From positions 1 through 64,000 of the forward strand of contig JALEVV010000017.1 in the NCBI GenBank assembly GCA_022788185.1: a stretch of DNA of 64,000 nucleotides. The letters are read 5' to 3'. The notes beneath the pieces were generated by a model, which worked only from the letters and a program-made list of their open reading frames with translations, ran no database searches and had not been told where the DNA came from. A program made the position numbers and the translations under genes. This stretch comes from Spirochaetales bacterium (GTDB taxonomy: Bacteria; Spirochaetota; Spirochaetia; Sphaerochaetales; Sphaerochaetaceae). Each line of letters starts with the position of its first letter. Within the stretch, counting starts at the first letter, position 1. Positions 56,218 to 64,000 of this stretch are shown one piece after another.

Positions 56218-57015
56218 ATGAAGACAGCTGTTATTACAGGGGCCCTGAGTGGCCTCGCCCAGGCCGTTATAAAATCCCAGCTTGAAGACGGATATACCGT
56301 CTTTGAAGGTGACCTGAAGTTCACTGCCCCTGAAGTCATGGGAAATGAACACTTTTTTCCCTGCGATGTCACATCCGGTGAGAGCATCAGAGCCTTTTAT
56401 GATTACGTCTCATCGAAGACGGACCACGTCGATGTGATCACGAATTTTGCCGGAATCGTCATCCTGGGTTCCTTCGTGGAGCTTCCATACGATACCCTGG
56501 ACCGCATAATGGATGTGAACATGCTCTCAACCTTCCGCATCAACAACATCTTCTTTCCGCTTGTGAAAGCGGCGAAGGGCAGGATCATAAACATCTCAAG
56601 TGAGTATGCCAGGATAACGGCCATCCCGATTCACGGCTACTATCCCCTTACAAAGCATGCCGTCGATAACTACAATGATGCCCTACGCCGTGAGCTTCAG
56701 ATTCATGGAATTAAGGTAATAGGAATCCGTCCGGGATCCTTCCGAACCAATATGCAGGGCGGGATAAATCACTCCTTTGACGTACTGCTTGACCAGACAG
56801 AGTATTATAAGAGATTCCTCCGGCGCATCAAGTTCCTGATGACGGGAGAGCTGAAAAGGGCAAAGGATCCCTCCATTGTGGCAAAAGTCTATATGAAGGC
56901 ACTTCATAGCCGTCATCCGAGATATTATTATAATGTAAGAAACAGCTTTAAGATGAAGCTGCTGACCATACTGCCAGCTCATCTTCAGGATTTCATATTC
57001 AGGCTGTTCTTCTAG
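56218..57015 (+). CDS. SDR-family oxidoreductase
   Basis: KTAVITGALSGLAQAV, NFAGIV, INISSEYAR, YPLTKHAV. Confidence 0.88.
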   Translation: MKTAVITGALSGLAQAVIKSQLEDGYTVFEGDLKFTAPEVMGNEHFFPCDVTSGESIRAFYDYVSSKTDHVDVITNFAGIVILGSFVELPYDTLDRIMDVNMLSTFRINNIFFPLVKAAKGRIINISSEYARITAIPIHGYYPLTKHAVDNYNDALRRELQIHGIKVIGIRPGSFRTNMQGGINHSFDVLLDQTEYYKRFLRRIKFLMTGELKRAKDPSIVAKVYMKALHSRHPRYYYNVRNSFKMKLLTILPAHLQDFIFRLFF

Positions 57016-57024
57016 GGAGGTAAG

Positions 57025-58173
57025 ATGGAAGAGTACACGATTATCAATGCACTTGATAAGGAAGGAAAGGGTATTTCCGTATACGTTAAGGATGGCATCA
57101 TCATGGATGTCAATGGAAAATCCGGTGGGGATGTAATCGATGCAGGCGGCAATTACCTGCTGCCCGGGCTTATCGACATGCATATCCACGGGGCCGGCGG
57201 ATTCGGTTCCGATCTGAACATCACTGAGGACAACCTCTCTTCCATGGCAGCCTTTCTGGAAAGCCGGGGAGTAACCTCATTCCTGCTTGCCGCAAGCTGT
57301 TCGCTTTCATTCCTGCAGCGGATGAAGGGCCTGCTTGAAAACTCCTCATACCTGAGAGCCCACGTCATCGGTGTCTACTTTGAGGGACCCTTCATCAACA
57401 TGGCAAAGAAGGGCGGTCTTCCCGCGGACAGTATCAGGGAGCCTGATGAAGCCTTCCTGGATGAACTTCTTTCCTACAGGATTGAAGGAAAACCCATCGT
57501 GAAGGTCATGACAGTCGCACCTGAGCTGGAGGGCGCCGATAAGATCATAAATAAGCTTAAGGAGGCCGGAGTAGTAGTTTCATTCGGTCACAGCCTTGCT
57601 TCTTACAGCGATGCCGCAAAGTATCCCGGCTGTCATGTAACACACCTTTACAACGCACAGCGGGAGATAGACCACCGGAAGGCAGGACTGTCACTCTATC
57701 CCTTCCGTGACAGGAGTGTCACTGCAGAGCTCATCGCCGACGGTGTGCACGTGGACATGGATGTGGTCGACTTCACTGTTGATGCCATCGGGGACAGAAT
57801 CTGCCTCATCTCTGACGGAATGAGCTTCTGCGGTCTGGGAGCGGGAAAGGGAAAGTACCTCGGACGTGACATCTACTCTGACGGCAAGGCATGTTACTAC
57901 TCTGATGACAACATCCTTATTGGATCAGGGTGTCTCATCACGAAGACAGGTGCTGACATGGTGAAAAGGGGAGCTGCCGACCTGAAGGGCTTCGTCCGCA
58001 TGGCTTCCGAGAACCCGGCACGTGTACTCGGTCTCAATAAGACCGGTGTGATAAGAAAGGGGGCATATGCCGACCTGATCATCCTTGATAAGGAGCTTAA
58101 CGTAAGTCGTGTCTTCAAGGCTGTCGATCCCGGACTAAAGCTACTGTCAGAGTGCGGAGGATGCTGCAGGTAA
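57025..58173 (+). CDS. nagA: N-acetylglucosamine-6-phosphate deacetylase
   Basis: GLIDMHIHGAGG, YFEGPFIN..KKG, SFGHSLASYSDA, VTHLYNA, ELIADGVHVD, LISDGMS. Confidence 0.92.
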   Translation: MEEYTIINALDKEGKGISVYVKDGIIMDVNGKSGGDVIDAGGNYLLPGLIDMHIHGAGGFGSDLNITEDNLSSMAAFLESRGVTSFLLAASCSLSFLQRMKGLLENSSYLRAHVIGVYFEGPFINMAKKGGLPADSIREPDEAFLDELLSYRIEGKPIVKVMTVAPELEGADKIINKLKEAGVVVSFGHSLASYSDAAKYPGCHVTHLYNAQREIDHRKAGLSLYPFRDRSVTAELIADGVHVDMDVVDFTVDAIGDRICLISDGMSFCGLGAGKGKYLGRDIYSDGKACYYSDDNILIGSGCLITKTGADMVKRGAADLKGFVRMASENPARVLGLNKTGVIRKGAYADLIILDKELNVSRVFKAVDPGLKLLSECGGCCR

Positions 58174-58236
58174 AGGGGGACTATTGGTTAATGGCTCTGA
58201 AACACGCTATGATTGAAATCACAGGGGAGGGATTTG

Positions 58237-59610
58237 ATGAAAATAGCGGTCATTAACGGAAGTCCGAAGGGAAAATACAGTATCACACTGCAGACGGTAC
58301 TGTATCTGGAGAGGAAGTTTCCTGAGCATACATTTGAAATTCTGCATGCCGGACAGCGTATAAAGGCGCTGGAAAAGGACTTCCGGGAAGCGGTACAGCT
58401 GATGGAATCATCGGATGCCATTCTCTTTTCCTACCCTGTGTATACCTTCCTCTGTCCCTCTCAGCTGCACCGTTTCATCAGTCTTCTGAAGAAGAGTGAT
58501 GTGTGCCTGGATGGTAAGTTCGTCACCCAGATTTCAACCTCAAAGCACTTCTATGATGTGACGGCCCATAAGTACATTGAGGAAAATGTCCTGGACCTCG
58601 GCATGAGGTATGTCCTGGGATTGTCCGCGGATATGGAAGATCTGCTGACTGAGAAGGGCAGGAGGGAAGCAGAGCAGTTTTTCGAACGCTTTCTCTGGGC
58701 CGTTAAGGAAAACATTGCGGAAAGCAGGATACTCGGGAGTGAGGATTTCAGACCGGTTGAGGCAACTCTGCCCCTCAGAGGATGCGATCAGAGGCTGTCG
58801 GTAAAGGACGTCGTGATCGTGACTGACAATACCGATCCATCGTCAAACCTGGGCAGGATGATAAAGCGCTTCAGGATGCAGCTTCCCTATGAGAGCCGGA
58901 TAGTGAATATAGCTGAGTATCCCTTTGCCGGTGGGTGTCTAGGCTGCTTCCGGTGCGCCGTTTCTGAAAAATGCGTATACAAAGACGGTTTTGATTCCTT
59001 CCTGAGGGATAATATCCAGCGAGCCGATGCCATAGTGTATGCCTTCACGGTTTCGGACCATTCCATGGGCTACCGCTTCAAGGTGTACGATGACCGCAAC
59101 TTCTGTAACGGGCACAGGACCGTAACAGTGGGAATGCCGGTAGGGTACATTGTTTCAGGACCCTATTCAGATGAACACAATCTCAGAACGGTAATTGAGG
59201 CCCGATGCGATACGGGCGGAAATTTCCTCTCCGGTGTGGCAACCGATGAAAGCAATCCCGATCTCATGATTGATCAGCTGGCAAAGAGCCTCTCGTTTGC
59301 GCTGGAAACGGGGCATACCGCCCCTCGCACCTTCTGGGGTGTAGGCGGCATGAAGATCTTCCGTGACCTGATCTATCAGATGCGTGGCATGATGAGGGCT
59401 GACCATAAGTTCTATAAGAAACAGGGGATTTACGACTTTCCGCAGAAGAACCGCATTGCTTCACTGAAGATGTATCTGGTCGGCATGCTGCTCTCGAATG
59501 AAAAGATTCTCAGTAAGATGGGCAATAAGATGAATGAGGGGATGCTTGCGCCGTACAGGAAGATGTTCTTAAAAATGGACAGGGAGATTGCAGATGGTAA
59601 ACAGAAGTGA
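58237..59610 (+). CDS. Tandem flavodoxin-like protein with an Isf-type Fe-S cysteine motif
   Basis: N-terminal INGSPKGKYS flavodoxin domain; second flavodoxin-like half with CLGCFRCAVSEKC. Confidence 0.75.
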   Translation: MKIAVINGSPKGKYSITLQTVLYLERKFPEHTFEILHAGQRIKALEKDFREAVQLMESSDAILFSYPVYTFLCPSQLHRFISLLKKSDVCLDGKFVTQISTSKHFYDVTAHKYIEENVLDLGMRYVLGLSADMEDLLTEKGRREAEQFFERFLWAVKENIAESRILGSEDFRPVEATLPLRGCDQRLSVKDVVIVTDNTDPSSNLGRMIKRFRMQLPYESRIVNIAEYPFAGGCLGCFRCAVSEKCVYKDGFDSFLRDNIQRADAIVYAFTVSDHSMGYRFKVYDDRNFCNGHRTVTVGMPVGYIVSGPYSDEHNLRTVIEARCDTGGNFLSGVATDESNPDLMIDQLAKSLSFALETGHTAPRTFWGVGGMKIFRDLIYQMRGMMRADHKFYKKQGIYDFPQKNRIASLKMYLVGMLLSNEKILSKMGNKMNEGMLAPYRKMFLKMDREIADGKQK

Positions 59611-60706
59611 TGTGAAGCGGAATGCGTTCATGCTTAAGGGTGCTCTTGCCCGATGCGGCTACGACTGGTGGTGGCACTCCTTCACGGGACGCCACATCGT
59701 CACGGGTGAGGAGAAGTCTTTCTTCATTGAGTTTTTCACCTGCAATCCTGCACTCGGAGGGGATGAGCCCGTCTTCGGACAGACTCCTCAGCATCAGAAG
59801 CCTTCATATCTGATGGTCAAGGCAGGAGCATGGGGTGAGGATGCACTTCAGCTCCACCGATTCTTCGGGTGGAAGAGTGTGAACATCTCAGAGGGTGCCC
59901 CCTTCAGCGTGGAAGCGGGTGACTGCTTTCTCTCTGAGACTAATACCCGGGGAAGAGTGAAAGTGGAAAATGCCGAAGCGCACCCCGAGTGGATGTGCAG
60001 TGACGGTACCATGAGCTGGGAGCTGGAAATTCATAAGCATATCGCCTTCAACGTGGGGTACGGAGCCAGCAGACCGATGCGGGAAAGCGGTGCGTTTGAG
60101 ATGTTCTGGCACGCGGAAGGGATGAAGACCTTCTACTCCGGCCATGTGGTTTTCAATGGTGAAACATACGTCGTCACACCGGATACGTGTTATGGATATG
60201 CTGACAAGAACTGGGGAAAGGATTTTACCAGTCCCTGGGTCTGGCTCTCATCGTGCAACCTTACCAGCACCATCACCGGAAAAAGGCTTTCCGACAGCGT
60301 CTTCGACATCGGAGGAGGGCGTCCTAAGATAGGGCCGTTGGCGCTGAACCGCAAGCTGCTCTCAGCCTTCCATCACGAGGGAAAGGACTACGAGTTCAAC
60401 TTTTCCAAGTTCTGGACCATGACCAGAACCGAATTCACATGTACCGAAACTGATAGCAGGATAGTCTGGCATGTGGAGCAGAAAACACTCCGCCACCGCA
60501 TGGTTACCGACGTCACGTGCGAAAAGAAGGACATGCTCCTTATCAATTATGAAGCTCCGGATGGGGCAAAGCGCCACAACAGACTCTGGAACGGCGGTAA
60601 CGGTGTGGGCACTGTCCGGCTCTATGAACGACGTCCCGGAGGTGAAAAGCTCATCGATGAGGTGCATGCCGAGAACATCGGCTGCGAGTGGGGTGAGTAC
60701 TGCTGA
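59594..60706 (+). CDS. Tocopherol-cyclase-like protein
   Basis: CGYDWWWHSFTGRHIVTGEEKSFFIEFF...YGYADKNWGKDFTSPWVWLSSCNLTS. Confidence 0.6.
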   Translation: MVNRSDVKRNAFMLKGALARCGYDWWWHSFTGRHIVTGEEKSFFIEFFTCNPALGGDEPVFGQTPQHQKPSYLMVKAGAWGEDALQLHRFFGWKSVNISEGAPFSVEAGDCFLSETNTRGRVKVENAEAHPEWMCSDGTMSWELEIHKHIAFNVGYGASRPMRESGAFEMFWHAEGMKTFYSGHVVFNGETYVVTPDTCYGYADKNWGKDFTSPWVWLSSCNLTSTITGKRLSDSVFDIGGGRPKIGPLALNRKLLSAFHHEGKDYEFNFSKFWTMTRTEFTCTETDSRIVWHVEQKTLRHRMVTDVTCEKKDMLLINYEAPDGAKRHNRLWNGGNGVGTVRLYERRPGGEKLIDEVHAENIGCEWGEYC

Positions 60707-60719
60707 TCGGGAGGAATGC

Positions 60720-61442
60720 ATGAAGAAAGGGAAAAAGATCATTGCATCAGTAGTGCTGGCAGTGCTGGCTGTACTGGGTATCGGTGGATTTGTCTATGTG
60801 TCCGATTACTACCATGCGGATGATGATGCCCTGAAAGCCCTGAATCTTCAGGGGGATGGTGTTCAGGTAGAACAGGATGGTGCTGTCATCTGGTTCATTC
60901 CGGAAAACCCTGCTGCCGGTATCATCTTCTATCCGGGAGGCAAGGTGGAATATACCGCCTATGCACCCCTGTTAAGATCACTGGCAGAGGAGGGGATTCT
61001 CTCGGCACTGGTGAAGATGCCATGCAATCTGGCGGTTCTTGATGCCGATGCCGCATCCGGACTGAAGGATAAGCATTCGGAGGTCGCGTCCTGGTACATG
61101 GCAGGGCACTCTCTGGGAGGTGCCATGGCTGCAAACCATGCCGCCAAACATGCAGACTGGTATGATGGCGTGATACTGCTGGCTTCCTATTCCACGAAGG
61201 ATCTGAACGATACGGGGCTCAGGGTGCTTTCAGTTTATGGCTCTGAGGATGGCGTCATGAACCGGGAGTCCTACGAGAAGTACAGAAATAATCTTCCTTC
61301 TGATAGTACTGAAGTGATCCTGCCCGGCGGCAACCACGCCCAGTTCGGCAGCTACGGCCCTCAGGAAGGGGACGGAAGGCCGACCATCTCAAAAGAGGAG
61401 CAGATCAGGGCCACAACCGAAGCGGTCATTAATTGGCTCTGA
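60720..61442 (+). CDS. Alpha/beta hydrolase, membrane-anchored
   Basis: N-terminal TM, AGIIFYPGGKVEYTAYAPLLRSLAEEG, MAGHSLGGAMAANHA. RBS GGGAGGAAT. Confidence 0.88.
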   Translation: MKKGKKIIASVVLAVLAVLGIGGFVYVSDYYHADDDALKALNLQGDGVQVEQDGAVIWFIPENPAAGIIFYPGGKVEYTAYAPLLRSLAEEGILSALVKMPCNLAVLDADAASGLKDKHSEVASWYMAGHSLGGAMAANHAAKHADWYDGVILLASYSTKDLNDTGLRVLSVYGSEDGVMNRESYEKYRNNLPSDSTEVILPGGNHAQFGSYGPQEGDGRPTISKEEQIRATTEAVINWL

Positions 61443-61444
61443 GT

Positions 61445-62095
61445 TCATGCATGGTTGCCCGTTTCCAGGCACCAGGCTGCGATTCTTCCGATAAGGGCCG
61501 CATCCACTTTCCCGTAGGGTATTCTTATCGTACCCTTGTCCGTGTCATAGTCCTTCAGCTCAGCTGCAAAGTGGGAAACCGCTTCCGGCCCTGGGTAAAA
61601 GCCGATGTGTTTCTTTGAGGCGGCAAAATGCACGATATTATGGTCCTTCCTGAAGGTGGGCATGCTCCAGGAGATGCACTCCCGGGTACCTGGAAGTGCT
61701 TTCCTGAGAATATCGCATAGCTGAATAAGATCGGCCCGTTTCCACTCATCCTGACGCTGGATGTATTCTTCGATCGTTTCAGGGCTCTTTCCGCAGTAGT
61801 GATCCTGATCCCTGTTTGCAAACTCCCGTCCGCACTTCGGACACTTCCACTTCTCCCGCTCCCTGAGCGTTACATGCACGCTGTCCCCGAAGCTTTTCCC
61901 GATCAGGGCTCTTGTCTTCTTGGGAATTCCCATGACATGGGAGGATGTTCCCATCCTGACAACCTGTCCCCTGTAGGGCACGCCGTCAATGACCGCTTCC
62001 ACCAGCAGTCTTCCCTTTCCTTCATAGGGCACTTCAATGTAAGAAGCATCCATATCAGGGTTTTTCATTATTATTGCGTCAAAAGTCAGTTCCAT
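61445..62095 (-). CDS. DUF1905 - zinc ribbon - DUF1801-like protein
   Basis: GKGRLLVEAVIDGVPYRGQVVRMGTSSHVMGIPKKTR; CPKCGREFANRDQDHYC; CISWSMPTFRKDHNIVHFAASKKHIGFYPGPEAV. Confidence 0.75.
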   Translation of the reverse strand: MELTFDAIIMKNPDMDASYIEVPYEGKGRLLVEAVIDGVPYRGQVVRMGTSSHVMGIPKKTRALIGKSFGDSVHVTLREREKWKCPKCGREFANRDQDHYCGKSPETIEEYIQRQDEWKRADLIQLCDILRKALPGTRECISWSMPTFRKDHNIVHFAASKKHIGFYPGPEAVSHFAAELKDYDTDKGTIRIPYGKVDAALIGRIAAWCLETGNHA

Positions 62096-62123
62096 ATGGT
62101 AAGAATAAAGCGCTGAGTACAGG

Positions 62124-62160
62124 AAAAAAAAGATCACAGCCGTAAATGACTGTGATCCTT
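62124..62160 (-). terminator. Rho-independent terminator of proS
   Basis: GATCACAG ... CTGTGATC with A-run upstream on the + strand. Confidence 0.8.
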
Positions 62161-62178
62161 TTGATTACATGAATTTTT

Positions 62179-63936
62179 TCAGTTCAGTTCCTTCTCGACG
62201 ATGTTGTCATCCACTTCCTTCTGGAGGCGGGCGATGGTTGCCTTCACTTCGTCAGTGAGATCGGAAAGTGCGAAGGACGTGACTTCGTCCGTCTCACGGA
62301 TCTTCACTTCAACCTTGCCTTCCTTGAGGGAGCGGTTTCCGATCGTGATCCTGATGGGAATACCGATGATGTCCGCATCGGCAAACTTGACACCGGCAGA
62401 CTCCTTCCTGTCATCGTAAAGCACGTCGATGCCTGCATCTGAAAGTTCCTTATAGAGGTCCTCACCGATCTGGTTGTCCTTGACGAGGGAGATGAGATGT
62501 ACCTGATAGGGAGCAACGGAGATGGGGAGCTTAAGACCCTTCTCATCGTTGTACTCCTCTGCAAGACAGGCAAGCAGACGTCCCACACCGATACCATAGG
62601 AGCCCATGATTACGGGCTTTCTCGTTCCGTCCTCTGCAGTGTAGTAGCAGTTCATGGACTCTGAGTATCTGGTTCCGAGCTGGAAGATGTTTCCGATCTC
62701 GACACCCTTGCTTGCGGTAAGCTTCTCACCACAGACGGGGCATGTGTATCCGTCGCGGGCTGATGCGATGTCGGCAACGGTTCCGGTGTAATCGCGTCCG
62801 AAGTTGGTGTTGAGGTAGTGATAGCCTGCCTCGTTTGCTCCTGCTACCAGGTTGTTTGACTTGGCAACGGAGTCATCGACAATTGCCATGAAGTTACCCT
62901 TTGCACCGATGAGTGAGCCGAAGCCGGGAATTATTCCGCATGCCGTTATCTCCTCATCATGGGCCGGACGAATGGAGTTAGCCCTTGCGGCGTTGGAGAG
63001 CTTGCTCTCCTCCACATCCATATCCCCACGGATGATGGCGACGATGAGCTTTTCGTTTTCCTCACCTGTTCTGTCATTGATGAACGTTCCGACCATGAAG
63101 ACTGCTTTGGCGGTCTGGCGGGCTTCGATACCGAGTGTGGCGCAGAGCTCGTCGATTGTCTTTGAATCGGGGGTAGCGATCTTCTCCATCGGCTTTGCTT
63201 CCTCCGCGAAGTACTCCTTCTTGAAGGTGGCAACCTGCCTGTTGGCGGTGTAGCCGCACTTCTTACAGGTTATGATCGTGTCCTCGCCGATAGGGGAGAG
63301 GTACATGTATTCGTGGGATACCTTACCGCCCATCATGCCTGAATCGGCACCTACGGCGATGGCGGGAAGACCGCAGCGGGAGAAGATCCTGAAGTAGGCT
63401 TTGTAGTGATCGCGGTATACCTTGTCGAGACCCTCCTGATCCTTATCGAAGGAGTAGGAGTCCTTCATCGTGAACTCCCTTACCCTGATGAGACCTGCTC
63501 TCGGACGGGGATCATCCCTCCACTTGGTCTGGATCTGGTAAACGAGCAGCGGCATGCGCTTATATGAATCGATCTCGCCCCTTGCCAGGTCAGTTACTGC
63601 TTCTTCATGGGTCATTGCAAGAACCATGTCGCGTCCTGCCCTGTCCTCGAAGCGGCTCATTTCCTTATCAATTGAGTAGTATCTTCCGGTTTCCTTCCAG
63701 ATATCGGCGGTGTTCACGACAGGCATCAGGATTTCCTGAGCTCCGATCCTGTCCATTTCATCACGGATAATCGTTTCTATCTTTGCTGTTGCCTTGAAGC
63801 CGAGCGGGAGGAGTGAGAAGATACCCGCACCGAGCTGACGTATATATCCGGCTCTCAGAAGGTATTCGTACCCTTTCGTGTCAGCTCCGTTGGGAGCTTC
63901 CCTGAGAGTCCTTGAAAACATGTTTGACATTCTCAT
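62179..63936 (-). CDS. proS: Prolyl-tRNA synthetase
   Basis: LLRAGYIRQLGAGIFSLLPLGFKATAKIETIIRDEMDRIGAQEILMPV; class II motifs and the editing (INS) domain. Confidence 0.97.
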   Translation of the reverse strand: MRMSNMFSRTLREAPNGADTKGYEYLLRAGYIRQLGAGIFSLLPLGFKATAKIETIIRDEMDRIGAQEILMPVVNTADIWKETGRYYSIDKEMSRFEDRAGRDMVLAMTHEEAVTDLARGEIDSYKRMPLLVYQIQTKWRDDPRPRAGLIRVREFTMKDSYSFDKDQEGLDKVYRDHYKAYFRIFSRCGLPAIAVGADSGMMGGKVSHEYMYLSPIGEDTIITCKKCGYTANRQVATFKKEYFAEEAKPMEKIATPDSKTIDELCATLGIEARQTAKAVFMVGTFINDRTGEENEKLIVAIIRGDMDVEESKLSNAARANSIRPAHDEEITACGIIPGFGSLIGAKGNFMAIVDDSVAKSNNLVAGANEAGYHYLNTNFGRDYTGTVADIASARDGYTCPVCGEKLTASKGVEIGNIFQLGTRYSESMNCYYTAEDGTRKPVIMGSYGIGVGRLLACLAEEYNDEKGLKLPISVAPYQVHLISLVKDNQIGEDLYKELSDAGIDVLYDDRKESAGVKFADADIIGIPIRITIGNRSLKEGKVEVKIRETDEVTSFALSDLTDEVKATIARLQKEVDDNIVEKELN

Positions 63937-64000
63937 GGATTTGCTGTCTCCTATGGGAACGCATTTTACAACAAAGAATAATTACTTTCTACCCTCAGGG

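Noticed and set aside
1-64000. CRISPR arrays, tRNA/rRNA genes, prophage or toxin-antitoxin modules
   Set aside because: None recognised on reading; no regularly spaced repeats, cloverleaf-like genes or phage structural genes were seen. A tRNAscan/CRISPR search was not possible.

Overview
64 kb bacterial chromosomal window. The gene content (MsmK/LplB-type ABC importers, BMP-family nucleoside uptake, split carbohydrate regulons) fits a host-associated, plant-polysaccharide-degrading bacterium, possibly a spirochaete; the taxonomy is inference only. Main content: (1) the 3' end of a TnpB/IS605-type element inserted into a truncated transglutaminase-like gene; (2) housekeeping genes (M28 peptidase, YigZ, aldo/keto reductase, NUDIX, deoC plus a thymidine-kinase-like ATPase); (3) a large pectin/galacturonate regulon at about 6.8-32.8 kb (GH28, eda-VOC, kdgK, SGNH acetylesterase, IclR, uxaC/uxaA/uxaB, a LacI-HK-AraC chimeric regulator, a carbohydrate ABC operon with four small uncharacterised membrane proteins and two ATPases, GH105); (4) a BMP-type nucleoside ABC importer with PNP; (5) SDR, phosphoesterase, GntR, RpiB-like, ROK, htpG, mscS, rlmE, rhomboid, three small secreted proteins, SulP, add, nagA, a tandem Fe-S flavoprotein, a tocopherol-cyclase-like protein and proS. 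The most striking unexplained signal is between rlmE and the rhomboid gene (about 49.42-49.83 kb). On the minus strand there are two homologous units, each with a near-consensus sigma-54 (-24/-12) promoter, a conserved leader carrying the anti-Shine-Dalgarno sequence ACCUCCUU, and a strong Rho-independent terminator. They look like tandem sigma-54-dependent small RNAs, with a third degenerate copy. Other leads are a three-way-junction RNA upstream of the ABC operon, a stand-alone structured RNA at 43.7 kb, KdgR-like operators, and the repeated 'membrane pair + ATPase' module. No searches or folding programs were run.
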